The notes under the pieces were generated by a model that made no database searches, had not been told where the DNA came from, and worked only from the letters and a program-made list of their open reading frames with translations. The position numbers were made by a program, and so were the translations under genes. A DNA stretch of 64,000 nucleotides, from the NCBI GenBank assembly GCA_903832005.1, contig CAIKZO010000123.1, positions 56,652 to 120,651 of the forward strand, read 5' to 3'. The DNA is from Enhydrobacter aerosaccus (GTDB taxonomy: Bacteria > Pseudomonadota > Alphaproteobacteria > Reyranellales > Reyranellaceae). Position 1 is the stretch's first letter, and the number at the start of each line of letters is the position of its first letter. This document shows, piece by piece, positions 52,056-60,803 of the stretch.

Positions 52056-53041
52056 TGCTTCGCTGACGGCGGCGGCGCAAAGCCCGCGGCGATGACCGTC
52101 TTCCAGTCGACCGGCAGGTCGAGGGCGCCGACTGCGCCCAACCCATTGGCCATCTCGTCCAGCATCGGCTGCTTCAGCTCGCCGTTGCTCCACCAGGTCG
52201 CCGTCTGCTTCAGCGTGTTGTCGATCGCGCTGGCGGCAACGTCGGGCGCCAGATTGTAGGCCTTGGCCACGATCGCGGCGGCCTGCTTGGGATCCTTGTA
52301 GATGAACTCGACGCCGCGGCGCCGCGCCTCGATTACCGCTTTCAGCTTGTCGGCGCGCTTGGCGATCGTCTCGTCGGTGGCGATGCCGACGGTCTGGTTG
52401 GACGGCGGCACCTTGGCATCGAGCCAGTCCAGGACCTTGTACTTCGCCCCTTCCTTGATCTTCTGCGAGTAGATCGGCTCGGGAATGATGGCGACATCGA
52501 CCTTGTCGTGCTCGAGCGCCGTGATGCCAGCGCCGAAGTCGCCGATCGCGACCATCTTCACGTCCGACACCGGGATGTTGTGCGACTTCAGGATTGCGAA
52601 GATCTGCGCCTCGCTGACCGACTTCGGCCGGCTGAAGACGAAGCGCTTACCCTTGAGATCCTCGGGCTTGTTGATCGGCGCGTCGGGCCGCGTCACCCAG
52701 AAGCCACTCGGCCCATCGGTGCCGCCGCTGACGATCTTGATCTTGAAGCCTTCCTTGATCGCGCTCAGCGCCGCCGGCAGCGCCACCTCGGCGAACAGCG
52801 TGTCGCCCGCCATCATGTTGCGGACGCTGGTGCCGCCGCCCTTCGAGGTCAGGACGCCGCTGACGTCGACGCCTGCGTCCTTGAAGTAGCCCTTCTCGAG
52901 AGCCACGGCGTAGGGTGTGCCGTAGAGCAGCGAAGCATAGTGGGTGACAACAATGTCTTCGGCATGTGCGGCGAGTGGCGCCAGCACGACGGCACAAGTA
53001 AGCGCGAACGCACGAACGGCGGCCTTGAACAGTCCCGTCAT
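52052..53041 (-). CDS. NMT1/SsuA-type ABC binding protein
   Basis: A 329-aa periplasmic binding protein with signal peptide (MTGLFKAAVRAFALTCAVVLAPLAAHA). The mature start EDIVVTHYASLLYGTPYAVALEKGYFKDAGVDVSGVLTSKGGGTSVRNMMAGD is the NMT1/SsuA pattern, with INKPEDLKGKRFVFSRPKSVSE later. The ATG at 53041 has GGGAGGGGACG before it. It is the first gene of the 7.9-kb leftward operon. Relatives bind sulfonates, nitrate, thiamine precursors or aromatic acids; here the downstream enzymes suggest a carboxylate. Confidence 0.9.
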   Translation of the reverse strand: MTGLFKAAVRAFALTCAVVLAPLAAHAEDIVVTHYASLLYGTPYAVALEKGYFKDAGVDVSGVLTSKGGGTSVRNMMAGDTLFAEVALPAALSAIKEGFKIKIVSGGTDGPSGFWVTRPDAPINKPEDLKGKRFVFSRPKSVSEAQIFAILKSHNIPVSDVKMVAIGDFGAGITALEHDKVDVAIIPEPIYSQKIKEGAKYKVLDWLDAKVPPSNQTVGIATDETIAKRADKLKAVIEARRRGVEFIYKDPKQAAAIVAKAYNLAPDVAASAIDNTLKQTATWWSNGELKQPMLDEMANGLGAVGALDLPVDWKTVIAAGFAPPPSAKQ

Positions 53042-53093
53042 CGTCCCCTCCCAGGGCTTCAATCGATCAGTGCTCCCGCTTTGCGGGGAATTT

Positions 53094-53133
53094 TATTGTT
53101 ATGACAATAGTACCTTTGAAAACCGGCGGTCAA
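53094..53133 (-). promoter_or_regulatory. Promoter/operator region of the ABC-GntR-lyase operon
   Basis: On the minus strand TTGACC (53133-53128) could be a -35, with TACTAT (53112-53107, 15-bp spacer) as a weak -10. A perfect 6-4-6 dyad, TATTGT-TATG-ACAATA (53094-53109), overlaps the -10/start area and has the GT...AC form typical of GntR-family operators. A CCCGC/GCGGG hairpin (53075-53087) lies in the leader. The GntR product of the operon is the likely binder. Confidence 0.42.
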
Positions 53134-54207
53134 CTAGCCGAAGTTGCGCATGCCCAGCGTCTCGGCCTGGCGGGCGTCGAAGCGCCGCCGCATCTCGTCG
53201 TAGTTGTGGCCCTTCATCACGCCGCGCACCGCATTGGGTTCGGTCGTGCCGTAGAAGACTTCCCAGCTCTGCGGCAGACGCCGCGACTCCGGCCGGGCGA
53301 TCCACAGCCGGTAGAGCGTGCGCTTCTTCTCTTCGTCAGGATGGTCCTCGAAGCTGGTACGCGAGTGCAGCATCGTCTGGTTACAGAGCAGTTGCAGGTC
53401 GCCAGGCGCCAGGTGCATGCAGAACATGTTCTCCGGCCGGCGCAACACCGTGTCGAAATACTCCATCGCCTCGCGCTGCAGCGACGACAGGCGCGGCACG
53501 CCGTCGAGCTTCTGTGCGTTCTCAACGCGATTGCGATTCCACTTGCAGAAGATCCGTCCGTCCTCGACGTCGCAGATCGGCGCGGCGTACCACGGCGCCT
53601 CGTCGCCCGACTGCTCGCCGTTGCGGCTGAAGCTGTAGCCGGTGCCCAGCGCCGCGGCGTAGTCGGGCCGCTCGGCCTTCACGACCTCGTAGGCAGTGAC
53701 CGCGCTTGCACACATGCTCATGCCACCGACCGGCGCCTGATTGTAGCAGCTCAGCAGCACGACATCGGCGCCATCGACATGGAAGTCGAGTTCGGCGTTC
53801 GAGGAATAGCCGCGCCCCGTCGGGCTGCGATAGGCGACGCCGACGTTCTTGACCTCGGTGATGTAGTCGCTCGCGCGATTCTGCGGCCGCGCCACACCGA
53901 AATGCAGGCCGATTGCCCAGGTCATCAGCATGAACTCTTCCGGCGACACGCCCTCGCGCGGCAGGTTGCGCACCAGCGCCATGCCACGGCCGTCGCGCAC
54001 TTCGCGGAACGCCGCCGCCAACGTAGGCAACGCCTTGTCGAGCTTGAAGTCATCGCGACGCCAGGCCAACAGCGGCTTGTCCTCGCGGCGCGCGACGCGC
54101 ACGGCTGCCAGCAGCTCGGCGCTCTCGACCGGTGACAGCGTGTAGGTCCAGCCGGTGTCGGCCTGCACGTCGGCGACGGTCCAGGCTGCAGAGGAAGCGT
54201 TGGGCAT
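53134..54207 (-). CDS. TauD/TfdA-family Fe(II)/2-oxoglutarate dioxygenase
   Basis: A 357-aa non-haem iron dioxygenase. The metal motif HxD is in NAELDFHVDGADVVLLSCYNQAPVGGMS and the distal His is in LLCNQTMLHSRTSFEDHPDEEKKRTLYRLWIARPESR, which also supplies the Arg for 2-oxoglutarate. RGMALVRNLPREGVSPEEFMLMTWAIGLHFG is the family N-terminal part. The ATG at 54207 follows AGAGGACACC. It hydroxylates an unknown substrate, often leading to C-S, C-O or C-N cleavage. It is last in a three-gene unit with a Bug protein and an MFS carrier. Confidence 0.88.
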   Translation of the reverse strand: MPNASSAAWTVADVQADTGWTYTLSPVESAELLAAVRVARREDKPLLAWRRDDFKLDKALPTLAAAFREVRDGRGMALVRNLPREGVSPEEFMLMTWAIGLHFGVARPQNRASDYITEVKNVGVAYRSPTGRGYSSNAELDFHVDGADVVLLSCYNQAPVGGMSMCASAVTAYEVVKAERPDYAAALGTGYSFSRNGEQSGDEAPWYAAPICDVEDGRIFCKWNRNRVENAQKLDGVPRLSSLQREAMEYFDTVLRRPENMFCMHLAPGDLQLLCNQTMLHSRTSFEDHPDEEKKRTLYRLWIARPESRRLPQSWEVFYGTTEPNAVRGVMKGHNYDEMRRRFDARQAETLGMRNFG

Positions 54208-54218
54208 GGTGTCCTCTT

Positions 54219-55199
54219 TCAATCTGCTGCGGTCATGCCGAGGCGGCGGATGGTCTCGCCGGACTGCTTGACGTCGCGCTGGAAGCGTTCGGTGAAAGCG
54301 GCAGGCGACTGACCGCCCGGCAACGCGCCATATTCCGTCAGCTTGGCCTTGAACGCGGGCGTCGCCAGCACCTGGGCAATATCCTGCTGGATCGCCTCGA
54401 CCACTGGCGCCGGCGTGCCGGCGGGCGCGAACAGCCCGTACCAGGAATTCTCCTCGAGGCCCGCGAAGCCCTGCTCCTGGAAGGTCGCGACCTGGGGCAA
54501 GGCGCTCATGCGCTCGGTGCCCATGATGCCGAGCGACTTCAGGCGACCGGCGTTGATCAGCGCCAGGCCCGACGTGATGCTGGCAATGCCGACGTCGACG
54601 CGGCCGGCGGAGATGTCGCCCACGAACGAGGCGGCGCCCTTATAGGGAACGTTGACCAGCTTGATGCCGGCGCTTTCGAAGATGCGCTCCGCGATCAGCC
54701 GGCTGCCGGGATCGGGGCTCGCGGACGTCCGCTTGTCGGGTCCTTCCTTGCTGATGAGCTCGACCAGCCCCTTGAGATCGTTCGCCGGCAAGGTCGGCGA
54801 GGCGATCAGGGTGGCGACCGGATAGGCGACCACCGTGACCGGCGCAAAAGCCGTCGCCGTGTCGTAAGGCAGCTTCATCAGATGCGCGTTGCTGGCGATG
54901 CCCGACACCGAGAGCACCATCGTGTGACCATCGGGTGCGGCGCGTGCGACCATAGCCGCGCCGACCGTGCCGCTGCCGCCGGTGCGGTTGTCGACGAGGA
55001 CCGTCTGGCCCCACATCCCCTCGAGTTCCTTCGCCATGAGCCGGCCGACGGCATCTGTCCCGCCGCCCGGGCTATAGGGCACGATGATCGTTACGGTCTT
55101 CGTTGGATGGAACGCGGACTTGGTCTCCGCTGGTGCAGGTCCGGCAAGAGCCAGTCCCGCCGCCAGAGCCACCAACGGCGCGAGCAATGTTCTCCGCAT
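54219..55199 (-). CDS. Bug/TctC-type tripartite tricarboxylate solute-binding protein
   Basis: A 326-aa periplasmic protein with signal peptide (MRRTLLAPLVALAAGLALAGPAPA) and the Bug pattern HPTKTVTIIVPYSPGGGTDAVGRLMAKELE, VDNRTGGSGTVGAAMVARAAPDGHT, VNVPYKGAASFVGDISAGRVDVGI, and LPQVATFQEQGFAGLEENSWYGLFAPAGTP. No TctAB genes are present. It lies between the MFS carrier (12 bp) and the dioxygenase (11 bp). The ligand is probably a carboxylate handled by these neighbours. Confidence 0.92.
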   Translation of the reverse strand: MRRTLLAPLVALAAGLALAGPAPAETKSAFHPTKTVTIIVPYSPGGGTDAVGRLMAKELEGMWGQTVLVDNRTGGSGTVGAAMVARAAPDGHTMVLSVSGIASNAHLMKLPYDTATAFAPVTVVAYPVATLIASPTLPANDLKGLVELISKEGPDKRTSASPDPGSRLIAERIFESAGIKLVNVPYKGAASFVGDISAGRVDVGIASITSGLALINAGRLKSLGIMGTERMSALPQVATFQEQGFAGLEENSWYGLFAPAGTPAPVVEAIQQDIAQVLATPAFKAKLTEYGALPGGQSPAAFTERFQRDVKQSGETIRRLGMTAAD

Positions 55200-55211
55200 C
55201 TGGCGTCTCCC

Positions 55212-56597
55212 TCAGGACGCGACGGCGGCCGATACTCCACCACCGACGCCACCGTTACCTTGCGGGATCTTCTCGAGCGCGCGCTGCCGGGTCTCCATGG
55301 CGAACACGGCAAAGATAACGGCCTGAAACACGAGCATCGCCACCAGCACGCCGACAACAGCGGAGACACCGCCCCAGCCGAACAGGGCCACGACGACGAA
55401 CTGGACGCCGGCTGTCGTCAGACGGCCGGCCGTGCTGCAGACGGCCGCGCCGCGCATGCGGTAGCGCGTCTCGTACAGTTCCGGGACCCAGAGCGCGAAG
55501 CCCACTGCGACGATGACATAGGCCGCGGTCACGAGCACAAAACCCACCGCCATCAGCAGATTTTGATCGTGCACGTTGGGATAGATGACGCCCATGACGG
55601 CCGCGACCAGCGAGGCCGTGACCACCGTCCACTTGCGCCCCCAGCGATCGGCGACGAGCCACCCAATCAGGCCGCCGACTGGTCCGCCCAGTCCCATGAC
55701 CGTCGTCCATTGCAGCGACGAGGCAATGCTGAAGCCCTGCTTGACGAAGAAAGTCGGCAACCATCCCAGGAAGCCATAGAGACAGAAGCCCATCACGACA
55801 TTCAGCAGGATGCCGACCAGCGTGCGTGTGATCAGCGGGCGCGAGAACACGACCGACACGGCGACCGGCTCGGTCGGAACGGCGACCGTGGATTGGCGCA
55901 CCGGCCCGGTGACGCCGGACTCGGTTTCCATCTTGCGCAGGATCACGTCGGCTTCGGCGAAGCGGCCCTTGGATTCGAGCCAGCGCGGCGATTCGGGCAT
56001 CGACTTGCGCAGGAACCACACGCCGATCGCGCACACGCCCACGATCACGAACATGTAGCGCCAGCCGAAGTTCGGGATGATCCAGAGGCCGAGGAAGGCC
56101 GACACGAAGACCGCCATGTTGGTCAGCAACGCCAGCATCGACACCGCCCGCCCGCGCACATTCGCGGGCACGAACTCCGAGAGCGTGCCGTAACCGATCA
56201 CGATCTCGGCGCCGAGCCCGATCCCCATCACGAACCGGCAGGCGATCAGCACCTGCATGCTGGGCGAGGCTGCCGCAGCAAGCGAGGCCAGTCCGAAGAT
56301 CGCCAGGTTGAGCTGATAGCAGAAGCGGCGGCCGTACCGGTCGCCCAGGATTCCGGCAAACCAGGCGCCGATCACGAGGCCGAAGAAGGTCCACGAGATG
56401 AATTGGGCGTTCAGCGCGACTGTCGAATAGCCTTCCTTCACCAAGGCGCCGAGCACACCGCCGGCGAGGTAGAGCTCCATCGCATCGAGGAACATGCCGC
56501 TGCCGATGAGGACAAGAATGCGCCGGTGCGGCGCACCGAACGACAGGCGATCGAGACGCTCTCCGGCGGTAAGGCCCGCCTCCTGCTGAATGGACAT
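55212..56597 (-). CDS. MFS transporter, aromatic acid/proton symporter type
   Basis: A 461-aa carrier with 12 helices, of the sugar-porter/AAHS type. Marks are GSGMFLDAMELYLAGGVLGALVKEGY, GAWFAGILGDRYGRRFCYQLNL, RFVMGIGLGAEIVIGYGTLSEFVP, RKSMPESPRWLESKGRFAEAD and ELYETRYRMRGAAVCSTAGRLTTAGVQF. The ATG at 56597 has GGGTGGGA before it. It imports an organic acid or related compound with protons. It is the first gene of the MFS-Bug-TauD unit; a 12-bp palindrome lies 33 bp upstream. Confidence 0.9.
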   Translation of the reverse strand: MSIQQEAGLTAGERLDRLSFGAPHRRILVLIGSGMFLDAMELYLAGGVLGALVKEGYSTVALNAQFISWTFFGLVIGAWFAGILGDRYGRRFCYQLNLAIFGLASLAAAASPSMQVLIACRFVMGIGLGAEIVIGYGTLSEFVPANVRGRAVSMLALLTNMAVFVSAFLGLWIIPNFGWRYMFVIVGVCAIGVWFLRKSMPESPRWLESKGRFAEADVILRKMETESGVTGPVRQSTVAVPTEPVAVSVVFSRPLITRTLVGILLNVVMGFCLYGFLGWLPTFFVKQGFSIASSLQWTTVMGLGGPVGGLIGWLVADRWGRKWTVVTASLVAAVMGVIYPNVHDQNLLMAVGFVLVTAAYVIVAVGFALWVPELYETRYRMRGAAVCSTAGRLTTAGVQFVVVALFGWGGVSAVVGVLVAMLVFQAVIFAVFAMETRQRALEKIPQGNGGVGGGVSAAVAS

Positions 56598-56629
56598 CGG
56601 TCCCACCCTAAAATTGTTCTGAGCATTTG

Positions 56630-56641
56630 TTGGCCGGCCAA
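56630..56641. promoter_or_regulatory. Palindrome upstream of the MFS-Bug-TauD unit
   Basis: TTGGCCGGCCAA is a perfect 12-bp palindrome, 33 bp before the MFS start, in the 151-bp spacer after the ABC ATPase gene. It is a possible operator; the cognate regulator is not adjacent. Confidence 0.28.
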
Positions 56642-56748
56642 ACCGACAGAGATCCGGCGACGTCGAATGCTAGGGTCGGAGGGCAGTCACGACAACCGAT
56701 CGTCGTGAAGACGTTTCGCGATGAGATTGTCCGGTCAGAGAACGGCCG

Positions 56749-57840
56749 CTAGTGCGCCGCGAACAGGATGCAGCGCTCGGGGCGAATCACGACCCACGCG
56801 CGATCCCCGGGTTCGGCGCTAACCGACGGGTGCACGATCGTGCGCAGCAAAGTCGCGCCGAGCCGGAGCTGGTACTCGCTCATGCCGCCCTGGAAGACGA
56901 TGCGTTCGACGGCGCATTCGATGCCGCCGCCGGCGGGGCCGAGATGCGTCGTCGCATCTTCCGGGCGGAAGATGACGTCGACCATTGCACCCGCAGTGAA
57001 ACCGCCTTGCGATGGCACGGACATCGAAACGGCGCCCTCTGCCAGCGCGACGGTCGCCACTCCGTCGCTCGCCTCGACGATTTTTCCGCGCAGGAAATTC
57101 GCGCTGCCGAGAAAGTCTGCCACCGTGCGATTGCCGGGTTGGCCGTAGACCTCGCGCGGCGCGCCGGCCTGTACGATGCGGCCGCCCGCCATCACCGCGA
57201 CCGTGTCGGACATGGCAAGTGCCTCGGACTGGTCGTGAGTGACGTAGAGCGTGGTGACACCGGTGCGCTGGATCAGCTCCTGCAATTCGAAGCGCATCTG
57301 CTCGCGCAGCTTGGCGTCGAGATTGCTGAGCGGTTCGTCGAGCAGCAGGAGCTTCGGCCGCCGCACCAGAGCACGGGCGAAGGCGACACGCTGCTGCTGG
57401 CCGCCCGACAGCTTGGTCGCCTGGCGATTGGCGAAGTCCTCCATGCCGACCAGCCGCAACGCTTCCATCACGCGCGTGTTGATTTCCAATGTCGGAATCT
57501 TCGGCCGCTGCACCTTGAGCGGATAGGCGACATTTGCGAACACGTCCATGTGCGGCCAGATCGCATAGGACTGGAACACCAGGCCGATGTCGCGTTCGAA
57601 GGCCGGCGCGTGAAGGCCGCGTGTAGTGTCGGTCACGACCTCGCCATCGATCGCGATCGAGCCCCCGTCCGGTTCCTCGAGGCCGGCGACGCAACGCAAG
57701 GTCGTCGACTTGCCGCAGCCCGATTCGCCCAGCAGCGTGTAGAAGCCGCCCGCCGGGATATCGAAGTCGATGCCTTTCAGCGCCTGGTAGTTGCCGTCGG
57801 CGGTGGCGTAGGTCTTGGTAAGGCCTCGGACGGTCAGCAT
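56749..57840 (-). CDS. ABC ATPase of the iron/spermidine type (FbpC/PotA-like)
   Basis: A 363-aa ATPase with a C-terminal TOBE domain. MLTVRGLTKTYATADGNYQALKGIDFDIPAGGFYTLLGESGCGKSTTLRCVAGLEEPDGGSIAIDG contains Walker A; signature LSGGQQQRVAFARALV; Walker B LLLLDEPLSNLDAKLREQMRFELQ; H-loop YVTHDQSEALAMSD. The TOBE part includes ANFLRGKIVEASDGVATVALAEGAVSM and VIFRPEDATT. It follows the permease gene by 3 bp. The permease is truncated and no binding protein is here, so this importer may be non-functional. Confidence 0.92.
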   Translation of the reverse strand: MLTVRGLTKTYATADGNYQALKGIDFDIPAGGFYTLLGESGCGKSTTLRCVAGLEEPDGGSIAIDGEVVTDTTRGLHAPAFERDIGLVFQSYAIWPHMDVFANVAYPLKVQRPKIPTLEINTRVMEALRLVGMEDFANRQATKLSGGQQQRVAFARALVRRPKLLLLDEPLSNLDAKLREQMRFELQELIQRTGVTTLYVTHDQSEALAMSDTVAVMAGGRIVQAGAPREVYGQPGNRTVADFLGSANFLRGKIVEASDGVATVALAEGAVSMSVPSQGGFTAGAMVDVIFRPEDATTHLGPAGGGIECAVERIVFQGGMSEYQLRLGATLLRTIVHPSVSAEPGDRAWVVIRPERCILFAAH

Positions 57841-57843
57841 CTC

Positions 57844-59196
57844 TCAGCTCTCCTTCGACAGGAGCTGTCGGCGCAGCACGAAGATCACCGGCGTGACGAA
57901 CAACAGGATCATGGTGCCGACAGCGGCGGCCTGGGTGGTCTGGCGGTCGGCCTGCAGCTTCCACAGGATCACGCTCAGCACCCAGTTGTCCTGCGACTGC
58001 AGGATCATCGGAATGGTGAACTCGCGGAAGCCGACGATGAACAGCAGTACGAAGCTCGCCATCAGCGACGGCTTGAGCAGCGGCAGCACCACGCGCCCGA
58101 CCGTGTCGAGCCAGCGGCCGCCCGAGGCCGACGAGGCTTCTTCGAGCTCGGGATGGATCTGGATCAGCGCCGCGCGCGACAGCCGGGTCGAGACGGCGAG
58201 GCGATAGGAATAGGCCAGGATCAGGATCCAGATCGTGCCGTAGAGACCGATCGGAATCGTGAGATGCATGATCATCACGGCAAAGCCGGTGATGACGGCG
58301 GGGATGCCGATCGACAGGAAGCTCACCACGTCGAGCACGCCGCGGCCAGGAAAGCGCAGGCGCAGGATTTGCCAGGCCAGCAAGGCGCCGATCAGCGTGA
58401 TCAGCCCCGCGCTCGCCCCGGCGACCACAAAGGTGTTTCGCACTGCCGGCCAGAAGCGGCTGTCGGCCAACAGGGTGCGGTAGGCATCGAGGCTAAGGCC
58501 GTCATTGGCGCCCGACAGGCTGGTCCACACCAGGACGATCGCCGGCAGGATGGCGGCGATCAGCATATATCCGCCGACGAACAACAGTGCCGGCATCCGC
58601 CACTTGCCGAGGCGATAGCGGGTCGGCCGGTAACCTTTGCCGGTGACCGTCACGAAGCGCTCCGCGCGGCGAATCAGGTGGTTGTAGACCAGCAGCAGGG
58701 CGATAGCGGCGACGAGGAACAGAAGCGCGGTCGCCGCAGCCTTGCCGTAAGCCGGCAGCTCGTCTTCCGGGGTGAGGTCGAAATAGAGCCGCGTGCTGAA
58801 GACGTTGATGCGCGCCGGAAAGCCGATCATCAGCGGCATCTCGAACTGCTCGAGCGCGACAAGCGTTGCGAGGATCAGCGGCGCCAGCACACCGGGCCGC
58901 AGCACCGGCAGGGTGACGCGGAAGAAGGTCGTGAATGGCCGCGCGCCCGAGGCACTGCTGGCTTCCTCGAGCGCCGGGTTCATGGTGCGCATGGCCGCGC
59001 CCAGCAGCAGGAAGACGAACGGCACCGAGGCGATGCCCTGGCACAGGATCAGCCCGGGCATGCTGAAGATGCTGATCGGCCCGTTGCCTTCCAGCCCGAG
59101 CACGAAGCGCAGCGCCACGTTCACCCAACCGGCGTTGGGCGCGAACAGGAGCGTCCAGGCGAAGGCCAGAAGTTTCCAGGACGAACGAACACGCAT
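57844..59196 (-). pseudogene. 5'-truncated fused ABC permease (FbpB-like)
   Basis: A 450-aa open frame matching the double-domain FbpB/ThiP-type permeases, which are usually about 540-590 aa. Both coupling loops are present (NPALEEASSASGARPFTTFFRVTLPVLRPG at about 75-104 and HPELEEASSASGGRWLDTVGRVVLPLLKPS near 345-375). The first domain, however, begins in what should be its third or fourth helix (LLAFAWTLLFAPNAGW), so the first two to three helices are missing. Tandem TAA TAA stops lie nine bases before the only possible ATG, and no homologous sequence precedes it. It may still be translated as a shortened protein, but a working importer is unlikely. Confidence 0.7.
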
Positions 59197-59325
59197 TCGT
59201 CGGACTTATTACCTGATACCTGCGGCTGACGCCGCCGGTGGACGCGACATCGACTGAGATGAAACTGACCGACTCCGCGTTTCCCTTCGGAGGGGCGTCG
59301 AGCAGGCCGACGCCCCCGCCACCGG

Positions 59326-60063
59326 CTAGATCTGCGCGACGCCGCCGTCCACTTCGAGCTCGATGCCGTGGATGTATTCACTGTCGCTGGAAGCCAGGAA
59401 GACCGCGGCCTTGGCGAGATCGGCAGGGGTGGCGAGACGGCCGAGGGGAATGGTCGTCGCAATATGGGCTTCGGCCCCTTCTGGTATCAGGCTCTTCAGA
59501 CCCGGCGTCAGAGTATGGCCAGGGCTCAGCACGTTGATGCGAATGCCCAGTTCCTTGATGTCATGCAGCCAGCCGCGCATCAGGCTGCGGATGGCCGCCT
59601 TGGTCGAGGAGTAGACCGACATCGCTGGAATGCCGATGTGGCTCGCGATCGAACCGGTCAGGATCACCGAGGCGCCCTTGGGCAACAGCGGCAGCGCTTT
59701 CTGGAACGTGAACAGCACACCCTTCACGTTGGTGTTGTAGGTCGTGTCAAAGTGCTTTTCGGTGATCTCGCCAAGCTTTTGGAACTCGTAAAAGCCGGCG
59801 TTCAGGACGAGGACATCGATGTGACTGTCGGTCGCCTTCACCTGGGCGAACAGCTTGTCCACGTCGGCCATATTCGCTGCGTCTGCTTGAACACCCACTG
59901 CGCCGTGGCCGATCTCGGCCACGGCCTTGTTCAGCACGCTTTGACGGCGGCCGGTGATGTAGACCTTGGCGCCTTCGGCAGCGAAGGCCTTGGCAATGCC
60001 CAGGCCGATGCCGGCGCTGGCGCCAGTGACGACCGCGATCTTGCCGTCGAGTTTGCTGCTCAT
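59326..60063 (-). CDS. Short-chain dehydrogenase/reductase (SDR)
   Basis: A 245-aa classical SDR. KIAVVTGASAGIGLGIAKAFAAEGAKVYITGRR is the dinucleotide site (TGxxxGIG, with R preferring NADP), NAG is in LVLNAGFYEF, the catalytic Ser is in ILTGSIASHIG and YSSTKAAIRSL is the YxxxK motif. The end ASSDSEYIHGIELEVDGGVAQI is typical. It catalyses NAD(P)-dependent oxidation or reduction of an alcohol or ketone, substrate unknown. It lies alone: 130 bp downstream is the truncated permease, and upstream is a gene-poor stretch. Confidence 0.93.
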   Translation of the reverse strand: MSSKLDGKIAVVTGASAGIGLGIAKAFAAEGAKVYITGRRQSVLNKAVAEIGHGAVGVQADAANMADVDKLFAQVKATDSHIDVLVLNAGFYEFQKLGEITEKHFDTTYNTNVKGVLFTFQKALPLLPKGASVILTGSIASHIGIPAMSVYSSTKAAIRSLMRGWLHDIKELGIRINVLSPGHTLTPGLKSLIPEGAEAHIATTIPLGRLATPADLAKAAVFLASSDSEYIHGIELEVDGGVAQI

Positions 60064-60445
60064 CTTCTAAGTCCTTGATAAGGTTCCGGACAGGGGGCAA
60101 GGGCTCCGCATCCGCGGCGTCAGGGTGATGCCGATGCACCGGAGGTACGAGGCCCGTCGAAATCCTGTAGTGGCCGATTCCGACTAAAAGTTATTCCGCC
60201 GGGGAATAGCGAAGCTCAACGGCGCTCGCCATGGCGCCGAGTCTCGGCCCTGTGTGAAGGGTGCGCCACGTCCGGCGATGTAGGAGGTAGCGCCAGCGTC
60301 GGGGCGACCAAGAGAATTGCGCCAGCTTGCCGAGTCAAATCCTAGGCATCTGCCATCAGCGGCGCCTAAGCTTTGTTTCTAAATTTGAAAATTATACCAC
60401 GCAGAAATTCTTGAACTGCCAAGACTCGGGCTTGCCTCAAGTGTC
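60064..60445. other. Gene-poor, lower-GC spacer upstream of the SDR
   Basis: No coding region can be supported here. The base composition is less GC-biased than in the neighbouring genes, with AT-rich tracts around 60370-60400. One perfect inverted repeat, TATTCC-GCCGG-GGAATA (60192-60208), lies about 130 bp before the SDR start and could be a regulator site. Confidence 0.4.
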
Positions 60446-60724
60446 ATGAAACTCAGTACATTTCCCAACTTTTGTACTGAGTGCATTCCGAGGCTGCGCG
60501 AGGCCCTCGGTGCATTCGACGCTTTTGTGTTGAGTTGGCCCATCGACGTTGTGATTTTAATCGAGACTGATTGGCGCGATGAGGCATGTTGCGCCATGAG
60601 CCGCTGGATGTCGTCTTTTGGCGTGAAAGCGGACATCCCTTGGCGTCTGGAGAACTTCGGCAAAGTGCCATCAGCAGACGCCGTCAGAGTGGTATATCGA
60701 CGTCGTGCGGATCCTGATGATTGA
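60446..60724 (+). CDS. Doubtful small hypothetical protein
   Basis: A 92-aa open frame starting MKLSTFPNFCTECIPRLREALGAFDAFVLSW. Codon use is unlike the window (little third-position GC), there is no ribosome binding site, and no family is recognised. The overlapping minus-strand frame (60379-60663) is equally unconvincing. It could be a gene of foreign origin or non-coding DNA. Confidence 0.25.
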   Translation: MKLSTFPNFCTECIPRLREALGAFDAFVLSWPIDVVILIETDWRDEACCAMSRWMSSFGVKADIPWRLENFGKVPSADAVRVVYRRRADPDD

Positions 60725-60803
60725 GCTATGCGAGTTACTCAACACCAGCTACGAAAAGGGGCGATCGCCTGGTCCGAAACGCCTCTGGATTGAAATTAGC
60801 AAC

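Noticed and set aside
60379..60663. A 94-codon minus-strand frame starting MPKFSRRQGMSAFTPKDD
   Set aside because: It overlaps the equally weak plus-strand frame, has no ribosome binding site and resembles commonly over-called short frames of alphaproteobacterial intergenic DNA.
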